Positions 43,011 to 52,255 are shown, counted from the first letter of the stretch. The stretch is 64,000 bases of DNA from Sphingomonas aquatilis (GCF_014196115.1 NZ_JACIDB010000008.1:86715-150714), one strand, 5' to 3'. Program-made: numbers and translations. The notes: generated by a model from the letters alone, not told the origin.

Positions 43011-43672
43011 CGCCGCGTGGTCTGTTGTTCGATTTCGACGGCGTGCTGATCGAGAGCGAATTCGCCGGCAACCGCCAGCTTGCCGAATGGCTCACCGACG
43101 CGGGCTATCCGACGACCCCCGCAGATTCGATGGCGAACTTCATGGGTCTCGCCGGCCCCGATTTCCGCAAAGCGATCGAGGCGTGGATCGGCGGCCCGAT
43201 CCCCGCAAGCTTCGACGCGGCGCGGGATGCGGAAGATGCGCGCGCGATGGCGGAGGGGATCGATGCGGTGGCCGGTGCCGTCGCCTTCGTGCGCTCTCTG
43301 CCCGCCGATCTGCCGCGCGCGGTCGTCTCGTCCAGCCCGACGCGCTGGATCCGCCGCCACCTCGACCATATCGGGCTCGCCGACGCGTTCGGCGACCATA
43401 TCTACAGCGGCCGCGAGCACGTGACCCGCGGCAAGCCCGCGCCCGACCTCTATTGGCACGGCGCCGCGGCGATCGGCGTGCCGATCGAGGCGTGCGCGAT
43501 ACTCGAGGATTCGCCGGTCGGCGCCACCGGCGCGGTCGCGTCCGGCGGCCACGTCATCGGCCTGTGCGCCGGCACGCATTGCGCCATCGGCCACGACGCG
43601 CGACTGAAGGCGCTGGGCGTTCAGGCGATCGCGCACGACTTCACCGAGGTCGCGCGACTGCTGGGCCTCTAA
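43007..43672 (+). CDS. HAD family hydrolase
   Basis: This 221-residue phosphatase-like protein has the nucleophile motif F-D-F-D-G-V-L near 8, motif II V-S-S-S-P near 105, the lysine in R-G-K-P-A-P-D near 142 and the acidic motif E-D-S-P-V-G near 165. It resembles beta-phosphoglucomutase-like phosphatases, but the substrate is unknown. It is translationally coupled to yggS. Confidence 0.85.
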   Translation: MTPRGLLFDFDGVLIESEFAGNRQLAEWLTDAGYPTTPADSMANFMGLAGPDFRKAIEAWIGGPIPASFDAARDAEDARAMAEGIDAVAGAVAFVRSLPADLPRAVVSSSPTRWIRRHLDHIGLADAFGDHIYSGREHVTRGKPAPDLYWHGAAAIGVPIEACAILEDSPVGATGAVASGGHVIGLCAGTHCAIGHDARLKALGVQAIAHDFTEVARLLGL

Positions 43673-43711
43673 CCCACCCCGTCATCCCGGCCCTGCGCCG
43701 TGGCACTGATC

Positions 43712-43854
43712 ATTCCTCCCCCGCCAGGGGGAGGTGGCGCCGCCAAAGGCGGTGACGGAGGGGGAGGTCAGGGCGCGCGTCGTGGGCAGGGACGTTCCTT
43801 TCCGCCCCCTCCGTCATGCCTGCGGTATGCCACCTCCCCCTGGCGGGGGAGGAT
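43712..43854. repeat. 143-base multi-branched inverted element
   Basis: The outer arms 43714-43738 and 43829-43853 are perfect inverses over 25 bases, each itself containing CCCCCGCC-a-GGGGG. Inside are CCGCC-aaa-GGCGG and a TGACGGAGGGGG/CCCCCTCCGTCA pair. The size and ends resemble a miniature inverted-repeat element, but no target duplication was identified. Confidence 0.75.
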
Positions 43855-43881
43855 CATCCAACCCCGCAGAAGTCGCCCGTC

Positions 43882-44481
43882 CTACAGCCGCGGACCGGAT
43901 ACCTGGGCGCGGACCTTCTTCGGCGCGTCCTTGAACAGCGCCACCATCGCCGGATTGCGCGAATCGCGCACCGCATAGTCGCGCGCCGACAGGCCGGCGA
44001 GATTGTCCGTCTGGTCGGGGTCGGCGCCCTTGTTGATGAGCGTGCGCGCAATGCCTTCGTTGCGGGTGTTCACCGCCAGGATCAGCGGCGTCTGGCCCGA
44101 CGAATTGGCGAGATTCGGGTTCGCCTTGAACATCAGCAGCAGGTCAACCAGATCGTCGCGTCCGGCCATCACCGCCAGCGCCAGCGGCGTATTGCCCTTG
44201 GCATCGCGGATGTTGGGATCGGCCTTATGCTGCAGCAGATACTGCATGTAGAGATTGCCCGAATGGCTCGTCAGGTCGTGCAGCGCGCCGCGGCCGGTGG
44301 TGGGCGATTTGGTGTTGATGATCGTGCTGCCCGGCGTTTCGATCATCGTGGTGACGGTCTTGCCGTCCTCCTTCTCGATCGCCTGCAGGAATTTGTAGCT
44401 TTCGGACTGTTGCTGCGCGGCGGCGGGGGTGATCACGGCGGCGGCGAGGCTGAGGGCGAGCAGGAAAGGGCGGCGGATCAT
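43882..44481 (-). CDS. Exported ankyrin-repeat protein
   Basis: This 199-residue protein has a signal peptide (cleavage near A-A-A-Q, about 22), and then at least three ankyrin repeats recognisable by G-N-T-P-L-A-L-A-V-M-A-G-R near 100, G-Q-T-P-L-I-L-A-V near 133 and G-A-D-P-x-x-x-D near 155. It is probably periplasmic and binds a partner protein; partner unknown. It is divergent from the SCO gene. Confidence 0.82.
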   Translation of the reverse strand: MIRRPFLLALSLAAAVITPAAAQQQSESYKFLQAIEKEDGKTVTTMIETPGSTIINTKSPTTGRGALHDLTSHSGNLYMQYLLQHKADPNIRDAKGNTPLALAVMAGRDDLVDLLLMFKANPNLANSSGQTPLILAVNTRNEGIARTLINKGADPDQTDNLAGLSARDYAVRDSRNPAMVALFKDAPKKVRAQVSGPRL

Positions 44482-44541
44482 CGTAGGTCCCTTGGACAAG
44501 ACTTGCGGGCGCACCGGTAACAGATCACAGCTGCCACGGTC

Positions 44542-45135
44542 ATGAACATTCTGCGCTTCGCCCGCCTCGCCGTGCCCGCCGCCGCTCTGGCGGTGGCCGC
44601 CTGCCAGCCCGCAGCCACCACGGCGCCGCCGCTCGCCGGCGCGAAGATTGGCGGGCCGTTCACCTTGGTCAATCAGGACGGCCGCACCGTCACCGACCGC
44701 AATTTTGCGGGCAAATACCGAATCATGTATTTCGGCTACACCTATTGCCCCGATGTCTGCCCCACCGATGCGGCGGCGATCGGCAAGGGCGTTGCGCTGC
44801 TCGCCAAGAGCGACCCCGATCTCGCCAAGCGGATCGTGCCGATCTTCGTCAGCGTCGATCCCGAACGCGACACGCCCAAGGTCCTGAAAAGCTTCGTCTC
44901 CGCCTTTTCGCCGCAGATGGTCGGGCTGACGGGCACGCCCGCGCAGATCGCTGCGGTGTCGCAGGCCTATGGCGTGTTCGCCGGCAAGGGCGAGGCGCAG
45001 CCGGGCGGCGGCTATCTGGTGAATCACAGCCGCGCCACCTATCTGATGAGCCCGGACGGCAAGCCGCTCGCGCTGCTGCCGTCGGACAAGGGGCCGCAAG
45101 CCGTGGCCGATGAGATCAAGCGCTGGGCGAGATGA
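44542..45135 (+). CDS. SCO family copper chaperone (SCO1/SenC/PrrC)
   Basis: This 197-residue lipoprotein has a lipobox (A-V-A-A-C, cysteine near 21), and the copper site C-x3-C in Y-C-P-D-V-C-P-T-D near 72-76 with the distant histidine in L-V-N-H-S-R near 160. SCO proteins help to build the CuA centre of cytochrome oxidase. The stop overlaps the next gene by four bases. Confidence 0.9.
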   Translation: MNILRFARLAVPAAALAVAACQPAATTAPPLAGAKIGGPFTLVNQDGRTVTDRNFAGKYRIMYFGYTYCPDVCPTDAAAIGKGVALLAKSDPDLAKRIVPIFVSVDPERDTPKVLKSFVSAFSPQMVGLTGTPAQIAAVSQAYGVFAGKGEAQPGGGYLVNHSRATYLMSPDGKPLALLPSDKGPQAVADEIKRWAR

Positions 45136-45560
45136 ATAAATTCTGGGAGCTGCCGATCGAGCAGCTCGATCGCGGCCAATGGGAGGCTCTGTGCGACGGC
45201 TGCGGCAAATGCTGCATCCACAAGCTGGAGGACGAGGATACCGGCGAGGTCGTGCCGACCAACGTCGCCTGCCGGCTGTTGAACCGCCGCACCGGCTTCT
45301 GCTCCGACTATAAGCACCGCCGCGCCTATGTGCCCGAATGCGTGCGGCTGACCGCGGGCAACGTGCGCGACATCGACTGGCTGCCCTCCACCTGCGCCTA
45401 TCGCCTGCGCGCGGCGGGCGAGCCGTTGCGCGACTGGCATTATCTGATCAGCGGCGATCGCGAGACGGTCCATACCGCCGGTATCTCGGTGCGCGGCTGG
45501 ACGGTCAGCGAGGACGATGTCGGCGACCTCGAAAACCATATCGTCGATCGCGAGCTGTGA
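45132..45560 (+). CDS. YcgN/UPF0260 family cysteine cluster protein
   Basis: This 142-residue protein has the cysteine cluster C-D-G-C-G-K-C-C near residues 21-28 and further cysteines in V-A-C-R-L-L, G-F-C-S-D-Y, P-E-C-V and S-T-C-A-Y, which fit metal binding. Function is unknown. It overlaps its neighbours by four bases on both sides. Confidence 0.88.
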   Translation: MNKFWELPIEQLDRGQWEALCDGCGKCCIHKLEDEDTGEVVPTNVACRLLNRRTGFCSDYKHRRAYVPECVRLTAGNVRDIDWLPSTCAYRLRAAGEPLRDWHYLISGDRETVHTAGISVRGWTVSEDDVGDLENHIVDREL

Positions 45561-46231
45561 GCGACCCGTTCGAGGTCGTCCGCCATCCCACCGCGCGGCG
45601 CGTGCGCCTGTCGATCGATCCGGCGAGCGGCCGCGCCCGGCTGGTGTTGCCGCGCCGCGCCGCGTTGAAGCCCGCGCTCGCCTGGGCGCGCGGCAAGGCG
45701 GACTGGATCGCCGAACAGCAGGCGCGGCTACCGTCCGCGCGGCCCTATGCGCCGGGCATGGTATTCACCGTCGCCGACCGGTCGCTGACCATCGACTGGC
45801 AGCCGGGTAGCCGTCGCCGGGTCGAGGTGGTGGGCGACATGCTGTCGCTGTCCGGCCCGCTCGACACGCTGCCGCGCCGCGTCGAAACGTGGCTGAAGCG
45901 CACCGCGCTCGACCAATTGACCGACGACACGGCCTATTATGCCGCCAAGGCCGGCGTGAGTGTGACGAAGGTCGCGATCGGCGACGCACGAGGGCGCTGG
46001 GGCAGCTGCGCCGTCGACGGCGTCATCCGCTACAGCTGGCGGCTGATCCTGGCGCCCGGCTGGGTGCGCCGCGCGACGGTGGCGCATGAGGTCGCGCACC
46101 GCGTCCACATGAACCACGGCCCCGCCTTCCACGCGCTCGTCGCGCACCTGTACGACGGCGATCCGACGCCGGCGCGCGCCTGGTTGCGCACGCACGGCGC
46201 GGGGCTTCACTGGGTCGGGCGATCGTCCTGA
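45557..46231 (+). CDS. YgjP-like (SprT/M48-type) metallopeptidase
   Basis: This 224-residue zinc peptidase (DUF45) has the active motif H-E-V-A-H near 178, a downstream histidine in M-N-H-G-P-A-F-H that completes the zinc site, and R-W-G-S-C near 150 typical of the family. The GTG overlaps the preceding stop (GTGA). Its last 25 bases overlap the end of the converging PBP1A gene. Confidence 0.85.
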   Translation: MSDPFEVVRHPTARRVRLSIDPASGRARLVLPRRAALKPALAWARGKADWIAEQQARLPSARPYAPGMVFTVADRSLTIDWQPGSRRRVEVVGDMLSLSGPLDTLPRRVETWLKRTALDQLTDDTAYYAAKAGVSVTKVAIGDARGRWGSCAVDGVIRYSWRLILAPGWVRRATVAHEVAHRVHMNHGPAFHALVAHLYDGDPTPARAWLRTHGAGLHWVGRSS

Positions 46232-48405
46232 ACCGGGCGCTGTAGCGGCGCGCGCGGCGGCAGATAGCCATCGCGCGGCGGCGGGCCCTGCCGCGACGGA
46301 GCGGTGGCGGAGGGCACACGCTGCCCGTCCCGCACGCCATCACGCGGCGCGGGATCGCGCGACGGCGCATCGCGCCCGGTGACGCGGTCGATCAGGTCGT
46401 TGAGCTGCTGCTGCGGCGGCGTGTCGGGCGCGCCGCCGTCCGCCGGTTCGCCCTGCGCCTGCGGATCGCTTTCGCGCGGCGCCTGGGGCAGCGGATTGCC
46501 ATCCGGATCGACCATCGGCGCGCCCGCGGAGCCATCGTCGGGCTGGCCGTAATAGGCCTCCTCATCCGGCTCCAGCTGCCAGTCGGGCAGGGTGACCTGC
46601 GTATCGAACTGCTCGATCGGCCGGTTGGCGGTGGCGGGCTTCATGAACGCCGCCCATGCCTTGGCCGGCGCGGTGCCGCCGTGCAGCCCCGCGACGGGCT
46701 TGGCGTCGTCGCGGCCCATCCACACGCCGGTGGTAAGCCCGCTCGAGAAGCCCAGGAACCAGCCGTCCTTCAGCGAGGTGGTGGTGCCGGTCTTGCCCGC
46801 GACCGGCCGGCCGATCTGCGCGGCGCGGCCGGTGCCGGTGTTCACCGCGGTCTGCAACAGGTCGATCATCTCGGCCGCGACATAGGGCGCGACGAGCACG
46901 CGGCTGCGATCCACCTCGTGGCTGTAGATCGTCTGGCCGTTCGCGGTGACGCGCGTGATGCCGTATGGCGTCACCGCGACGCCCTTGTTGGCGACGCTGG
47001 CGAAGGCGCTGGTCATGTCGATCAGCCGCACGTCGCTGGTGCCCAGCACCATCGCGGGATGCGTGTTGATCGGCGTCGTGATGCCGAAGCGGCGTGCCAT
47101 CGCGGCGATGGTGGAAAAGCCGACTTCCTGCCCCAGCTTCGCCGCCACCGTGTTGAGCGAATAGGCGAAGGCGGTGCGCAGGCTGACGGGCCCGGAGTTA
47201 CGCCGCGAATCATTGCGCGGGCTCCAGCCGTCGATCGTCACGGGTTCGTCGACGATCGTGTCCTCGGGCTTATGACCGGCTTCCAGCGCGGCGAGATAGA
47301 CGAACAGCTTGAACGCCGATCCCGGCTGGCGCACCGCCTGCGTCGCGCGGTTGTAGATCGAGGTGACGTAATCCTTGCCGCCGACCATCGCGCGCACGCC
47401 GCCGTCGCGATCCAGGCTGACAAGCGCGCCCTGCACCCCGTTCGGTGCATTGGCGCGAATCGCCGCATCCGCCTCGCGCTGCATCGCCGGGTCCAGCGTC
47501 GTCCACACCTCCAGCGGCGCGCTGGTCTCGTCGATCAGCGTATCGAGCTGCGGCAGCGCCCAGTCGGTGAAGTAGCGCGCGCTGTTCTGCTGGCGTTCGG
47601 GCGTCAGCTTCAGGTCGGCGACGTCCGCCGCCCGCGCCTGCGCCTCGGTGATATCACCCGCGCGCACCATCTGTTGCAGCACCACGCCGGCGCGGCCGCG
47701 TGCCGCCTCGGCATCGGCGGTCGGCGAGTAATTGGACGGCGCCTTCACCAGCCCGGCGATCACCGCGGCCTCGCCGATGCTCAGGTGATTCGCGCCATGG
47801 CCGAAGAACTTCCGGCTCGCGGCGTCGATGCCATAGGTGCCGCCGCCGTAGTACATCTTGTTGAGGTACAGTTCGAGGATCTCGTCCTTGCTGAACTTGC
47901 GTTCCAGCGCGAGCGCCAGGATCCATTCGCGGAATTTGCGCCCGAACTTCTTCTGGTTGTTCAGGAAGACGTTGCGCGCCAGCTGCTGCGTGATCGTCGA
48001 TCCGCCCTGCACCCAGCGCCCGCGTTCGAAGCGGACCTGCACCGACCGCGCGATGCCGATCGGGTCGACGCCCGGATGGCCGCGGAACCGGCGATCCTCG
48101 ACCGCGACGGTCGCCTGCCGCATGATCCTGGGGATCTGTGCATAGGGCAGCCATTCGCCATAACTCGGCCCCAGCGAGGCGATGATGCTGCCGTCGGCGG
48201 CATGGACGCGGATCATCTGACCGTTGGGCGAGCTTTTCAGCTCGTCGAAGCTCGGCAGCTGCGAGCGCGCGACATAGACCGCGATCACCAGCGCGCCGAA
48301 GGCGAGGATGCCGAGACCGATCAGAATCTGGAGGGTAACGACGATCCGCCGGCGCCAACGAGAGCGGGGGGCGGGAGCGGAGCGGGAGGTGCGCGCACGA
48401 GCCAT
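46207..48405 (-). CDS. Class A penicillin-binding protein 1A-like
   Basis: This 732-residue bifunctional peptidoglycan synthase has one membrane helix at about 22-46. The glycosyltransferase domain includes V-A-V-E-D-R-R-F near 100 and G-G-S-T-I-T-Q-Q near 140. The transpeptidase domain contains S-x-x-K in G-S-A-F-K near 365, S-L-N near 420 and K-T-G-T near 545. The C-terminal 110 residues are rich in P, D, Q and R and probably disordered. It converges on the YgjP-like gene with a 25-base overlap. Confidence 0.92.
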   Translation of the reverse strand: MARARTSRSAPAPRSRWRRRIVVTLQILIGLGILAFGALVIAVYVARSQLPSFDELKSSPNGQMIRVHAADGSIIASLGPSYGEWLPYAQIPRIMRQATVAVEDRRFRGHPGVDPIGIARSVQVRFERGRWVQGGSTITQQLARNVFLNNQKKFGRKFREWILALALERKFSKDEILELYLNKMYYGGGTYGIDAASRKFFGHGANHLSIGEAAVIAGLVKAPSNYSPTADAEAARGRAGVVLQQMVRAGDITEAQARAADVADLKLTPERQQNSARYFTDWALPQLDTLIDETSAPLEVWTTLDPAMQREADAAIRANAPNGVQGALVSLDRDGGVRAMVGGKDYVTSIYNRATQAVRQPGSAFKLFVYLAALEAGHKPEDTIVDEPVTIDGWSPRNDSRRNSGPVSLRTAFAYSLNTVAAKLGQEVGFSTIAAMARRFGITTPINTHPAMVLGTSDVRLIDMTSAFASVANKGVAVTPYGITRVTANGQTIYSHEVDRSRVLVAPYVAAEMIDLLQTAVNTGTGRAAQIGRPVAGKTGTTTSLKDGWFLGFSSGLTTGVWMGRDDAKPVAGLHGGTAPAKAWAAFMKPATANRPIEQFDTQVTLPDWQLEPDEEAYYGQPDDGSAGAPMVDPDGNPLPQAPRESDPQAQGEPADGGAPDTPPQQQLNDLIDRVTGRDAPSRDPAPRDGVRDGQRVPSATAPSRQGPPPRDGYLPPRAPLQRPVQDDRPTQ

Positions 48406-48499
48406 GGAGGGGCCCGCGATTACGCGCTTCCGGGGCGGGTCACAAGCACGCGCGCATCGCGCCGCGCCGATTTGCGCGGACGCTGCGACCGGTGGCGGC

Positions 48500-49582
48500 T
48501 CAGCCCGCTACCCGCGTCGCGCTGGCGATCAGTCCGATGAGCCCGGGCGGCGCCAGTGCCACGCCCAGCGCGGCCCAGCGCCGTTCCGCCAGCGTCCGGA
48601 TCGCGCCTGCGACCGCCATCGGCCGGATCAGCTGCCGCGCGAACCGTGTCTGCCACGCCGCCGATCCGGCAGGACCGTCGCGCAGGCAGGCGTCCGCGGC
48701 GCTGATGCCGCTCGCCAGCGCGATGCCCATGCCTTCGCCGGCCAGGCTGGGGATGACGCCCGCCTGATCGCCCAGCCGGAACAGCCCCGCCGCACCGCCG
48801 CGCTCACGCCAGCCATAGGGCACGTTGGCGATCGCATCGATCGGCGCATCCGACGCGCGATAGGCGAGCCGCTCGCCCAGCCGCTGATGCGCCGCGCCCA
48901 GTGCGTCCAGCAGCGCGGGCAGGCTGCCCGCCTCGTGCAGGCGCGACCGGTGTACTGCCATGCACAGATTGGCGCTGCCATCCTCCTGCAAGGCGATGCC
49001 GGCATAGCCGCGGTCGAACAGGTGCAGCTCGATCCGCCCGCGCAGCGCCTGCTCCAGCGCGGGTGCCGGGCCCAGCCGCACGCGCACGCCCAAGGTCGGG
49101 TCCGTGCCGCGCGCCTCCGCCGGCCGGGCGAGGCCGCGCAGGTCGTGCTTGCCGGTGGCGAGGAACAGCGCATCGCCGCGCAGCGGGCAGCCGTCGTCTA
49201 GCCACACCGCATCGCCCTCTACCCGGCGCACCGTGACGCCGGTCTCCAGCCCCGCACCGCTCGCCTGCGCCTGTTCGCGGAGCAAGGTATCGAGCCGCCG
49301 CCGCGACACGCCGACGGCGGGGCGGGGCAGGCGTGCGGTCCGTACGCGCTGGCCCGCGAACAGCACCACCTCGGTCAGCCGATCGCGGTTGAGCGCATCG
49401 GCGTCTATGCCCAGCGCCTTCAGCCGATCGAGCGTCCGCCAGCTGACGAAGCCGCCGCACAGCGCATCCGCGGCCGCATGCCGCTCGAGCAGCAGCGGCG
49501 TCACGCCGCCGCGCGCCAAGCGGATCGCTGCGGCCGATCCGGCCGGCCCGCCGCCGACGATCAGCGCAGCCGTTCGACGCAT
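48500..49582 (-). CDS. FAD-dependent oxidoreductase (geranylgeranyl reductase/hydroxylase-like)
   Basis: This 360-residue flavoprotein has G-G-G-P-A-G-S-A at about 11-18, a middle R-R-R-L-D-T-L-L segment, and G-D-Q-A-G-V-I-P-S-L-A-G-E-G near 270. It fits the group that includes geranylgeranyl reductases and aromatic hydroxylases. The ATG at 49582 lies 22 bases inside the end of the methyltransferase gene. In the polyketide operon it is a candidate ring hydroxylase, by analogy with SrsC of Streptomyces. Confidence 0.75.
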   Translation of the reverse strand: MRRTAALIVGGGPAGSAAAIRLARGGVTPLLLERHAAADALCGGFVSWRTLDRLKALGIDADALNRDRLTEVVLFAGQRVRTARLPRPAVGVSRRRLDTLLREQAQASGAGLETGVTVRRVEGDAVWLDDGCPLRGDALFLATGKHDLRGLARPAEARGTDPTLGVRVRLGPAPALEQALRGRIELHLFDRGYAGIALQEDGSANLCMAVHRSRLHEAGSLPALLDALGAAHQRLGERLAYRASDAPIDAIANVPYGWRERGGAAGLFRLGDQAGVIPSLAGEGMGIALASGISAADACLRDGPAGSAAWQTRFARQLIRPMAVAGAIRTLAERRWAALGVALAPPGLIGLIASATRVAG

Positions 49583-50250
49583 AGCCGGAAGGGGAAGGCG
49601 CGGAACACCCGCGCATGGGAGATACCCGCCTCTGCGAGCAGCGGCGGCCATTCGGCTGGGCGATAGGAGCGCGCGATCGACAGCGTGCCGTCATGCCGCA
49701 CGATCGGATGCCAGCGCGCGATCCGCGCGAGCAGCGGGAAGCCCGCATGCGCGAAACCATGCCGATGCATGTCGTTGACCAGCCAGCCACGCGTGGCTTC
49801 GGCCTCCATGAAGCGCAGGAAGGCGATCAGCTGGCCGGGCGTCATGTGATGCGCGACCAGGCTCGACAGGATCACGTCCCATCCGCCGCCCGCCAGATTG
49901 GCATAATCGCCGGTGATCCAGCGGATCGGCAGTTCGGGCGGGGTATGCGCGCGCGCCGCCGCCTCGCTGCGCGGGTTGAGGTCGACGCCGACCAGCTCGA
50001 CCGGCAGCCGCCGCTTCGCCGCCCAGCGCGCGATCCGCCGCAGCATGTCGCCGTCGCCGAAGCCGACGTCGAGGATGCGCAGCCGATCGGCGCCGCGCGC
50101 GGCACGCGACAAGAAGCGCAGCGTCGGCCGCGCCGCCATCGTGACGAGGTTGACGCGGGCGAGGTCGGCGACCACCGCGGCATAGACGTCCGCGGGCAGA
50201 TCGTCCGCGTCCATCAATTCGTCCGCCTGGGCGCGGGTGGCGAGCGTCAT
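49561..50250 (-). CDS. SAM-dependent methyltransferase of the polyketide operon
   Basis: This 229-residue class I methyltransferase has the SAM loop I-L-D-V-G-F-G-D-G-D near 65 and an acidic V-D-L-N-P near 95. It begins in a four-base overlap with the polyketide synthase stop and ends inside the flavoprotein gene, so the three genes are co-translated. A role in methylating the polyketide product is inferred from that arrangement. Confidence 0.8.
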   Translation of the reverse strand: MTLATRAQADELMDADDLPADVYAAVVADLARVNLVTMAARPTLRFLSRAARGADRLRILDVGFGDGDMLRRIARWAAKRRLPVELVGVDLNPRSEAAARAHTPPELPIRWITGDYANLAGGGWDVILSSLVAHHMTPGQLIAFLRFMEAEATRGWLVNDMHRHGFAHAGFPLLARIARWHPIVRHDGTLSIARSYRPAEWPPLLAEAGISHARVFRAFPFRLCVERLR

Positions 50251-51323
50251 GCCACGAACCGCAGCCGCAATCCCTCGGCGGCAAGCCCGGGACCGAAGGC
50301 GAGTGCGACACCTTGGTCCGCCGCGGGCGGGGCGGCGAGCAGGCGGGCCAGCACGAACATCAGTGTCACCGACGACATGTTGCCATTGTCGCTCAGCACC
50401 GTGCGCGACGCCGCCAGCGCGGTGCCGTCAAGCGCCAGCGCGCCCTGCACAGCATCCAGGATCGATCGTCCGCCGGCATGCACCGCCCAGAACAGGTCCT
50501 GCGCCGGCACCCCGTCGGTCAGCGTCGCGACCAGCGCGGGATCGTGCAGCGCGGCGGAAATGCGTCCCGGCACCGCCCCGTCCAGGTGCATCGCGAAGCC
50601 CGTGTCGGTGATATTCCAGCGGATCAGCGCCTCGCTGTCGGGCAGCGTCGCGGCAAAGGGCGCCTCCAGCATCAGCCCCGGCGTCTCCGCATCGGCGCCC
50701 GTCACCAGCGCCGCGGCGGCACCATCGCCGAATTGCAGCATGGCGAGCAGCGGCTCGATCTCGTGCGTCGCCTGCAGATGCAGCGTCGACAGCTCCACCG
50801 TCACCACCAGCACGCGGGCGGCGGGGTCGGACCGGACGATATGCCGCGCGGTGCGCAACGCGACCACTGCGGCATAGCAACCCATGAAGCCGATCAGCAG
50901 CCGCTCCGCGGTCGGCAGGCCCAGCCGTGCAGCGATGATCTGGTCGATTCCCGGGGCGACGAAGCCGGTGCAGCTCGCGACGACCATATGGGTGATGCCA
51001 TCGAGGTCCGCGCGTGTCGCCAGATCGTCGATCGCAGCGAGGGCCAGCGACGGAGCAGCCTCGGCATACACCGCCATCCGCGCCGCCGTACCGGGCAGCG
51101 CGTCCGCATAGAAGCCGCCCGCATCGACCGGGCTGTGCCCCGCGCTGCCGGGCAGGACCGACCAACGATGCGTGATACCGGCGCGCGCGGCCATGCGATC
51201 AAACAGCGCGGCATGGCGCGGCTCGACCTGGGCCTCGGCCCAGCCGATGAAGGCATTGTGGATATCGTTCGCGGGCACGGCCGTACCGATGGCGCGCAGG
51301 CAGGCGTAAGGGGGGAGCGGCAC
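50247..51323 (-). CDS. Type III polyketide synthase
   Basis: This 358-residue chalcone-synthase-like enzyme has the catalytic triad intact: Cys118 in A-S-C-T-G-F, His282 in A-V-H-A-G-G and Asn315 in D-N-G-N-M-S-S. Such enzymes extend acyl-CoA starters with malonyl-CoA to make pyrones or alkylresorcinols. The downstream order (methyltransferase, flavoprotein) resembles the srsABC phenolic lipid operon of Streptomyces griseus. The divergent upstream MarR-like gene is a possible regulator. Confidence 0.92.
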   Translation of the reverse strand: MPLPPYACLRAIGTAVPANDIHNAFIGWAEAQVEPRHAALFDRMAARAGITHRWSVLPGSAGHSPVDAGGFYADALPGTAARMAVYAEAAPSLALAAIDDLATRADLDGITHMVVASCTGFVAPGIDQIIAARLGLPTAERLLIGFMGCYAAVVALRTARHIVRSDPAARVLVVTVELSTLHLQATHEIEPLLAMLQFGDGAAAALVTGADAETPGLMLEAPFAATLPDSEALIRWNITDTGFAMHLDGAVPGRISAALHDPALVATLTDGVPAQDLFWAVHAGGRSILDAVQGALALDGTALAASRTVLSDNGNMSSVTLMFVLARLLAAPPAADQGVALAFGPGLAAEGLRLRFVA

Positions 51324-51527
51324 CGGGGTCCTTCACACGTCCGCCGAAACGGCGCACGACAGGCAAAAACGCGTCACCGCCGAAATGGATGCATGCCTCA
51401 CGATAAAATGGCGATTGGTGCGTTTCGGTCGCATCGGGGGCAACGAAACTATCCGAGAGTTTCTTGTGTTTCCCGATGGATGTCGCATAGATTTCCCTCG
51501 ACAACCAACGCTTTGGGGGGGCGCCGG

Positions 51528-52016
51528 ATGGCGGGGGAATCCATTGCCGGGCTGGTCAAGGACCTGACGGCGCAATTGTCGGCCATCGCCAGTGAATTTG
51601 GCGCGCGCGCGGATCGGCTCGCGTATGGCGATACCGGCGACGAAACGCACGACCGGCCGAACCGCGACGAGGCGGCGGCGGCACCCGATGCGCGCGAGCT
51701 CGCCAAGCAATTGCTGGCGCAGCGCATGGCGCGTTTCGATCACTTTCCGGCCGAACTGTTCCACGAGCCGGCGTGGGACATGCTGCTCGCGCTGTTCGTC
51801 GCGCATGAGGAACGGCGGACGCTGAACGTCAAGGCGCTGGTCGGCACCGCGCATACGCCGGTCACCACGTCGCAGCGCTGGATCGATCATCTGCACAAGC
51901 TGAAGCTGGTCGATCGCGTCATCGATCCGCACGACCGGCGGCGCATGGAGGTCTCGCTCAGCGACACCGGCCAAACCGCGGTCCGCGCCTATCTGCGCCG
52001 GCTGGGCGCCGCCTGA
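51528..52016 (+). CDS. MarR-like winged-helix transcriptional regulator
   Basis: This 162-residue protein has an extended N-terminal helical region (1-60), then a winged helix: helices around M-L-L-A-L-F-V-A-H-E-E-R-R near 87, recognition helix in P-V-T-T-S-Q-R-W-I-D-H-L near 110 and the wing D-P-H-D-R-R-R-M-E-V near 135. GGGGGGG lies upstream of the ATG. It is divergent from the polyketide synthase gene, with a 204-base gap that could hold operators. Confidence 0.75.
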   Translation: MAGESIAGLVKDLTAQLSAIASEFGARADRLAYGDTGDETHDRPNRDEAAAAPDARELAKQLLAQRMARFDHFPAELFHEPAWDMLLALFVAHEERRTLNVKALVGTAHTPVTTSQRWIDHLHKLKLVDRVIDPHDRRRMEVSLSDTGQTAVRAYLRRLGAA

Positions 52017-52045
52017 TCGACAGGCGTTCTGCGATTTTTCGAAAG

Positions 52046-52132
52046 TGGTGCGGCCGAGAAGACTCGAACTTCCACGGGCTTTCGCCCACAACGACCTCAA
52101 CGTTGCGCGTCTACCAATTCCGCCACGGCCGC
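52046..52132 (-). tRNA. tRNA-Leu (anticodon GAG)
   Basis: On the minus strand the acceptor arms GCGGCCG and CGGCCGC pair, the discriminator A and CCA are encoded, and the anticodon stem CAACG/CGTTG encloses the loop TTGAGGT with anticodon GAG. A long variable arm (GGGC...GCCC with tgggcgaaagccc) marks a class II tRNA. The D-arm G-G-T-A-G and T-arm G-T-T-C-G-A-G are normal. It lies between the MarR-like gene and the MATE gene. Confidence 0.95.
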
Positions 52133-52255
52133 ACGTGATGAGAATACCGGGCGGAGCCGGCATCTGGCAGGCGCAGGCCCCTAGCAAAGCGTTTCATGCT
52201 CCGCAAGCGCCCCTTTTTCGTTTTCGCGGCTCCCCCGCTCCGGTAGCGCGGGGCC

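Noticed and set aside
51385..51567. Sixty-codon open frame starting in the gap before the MarR-like gene
   Set aside because: It overlaps the ribosome binding site and start of the regulator and has no family features; the gap is better read as a regulatory region.
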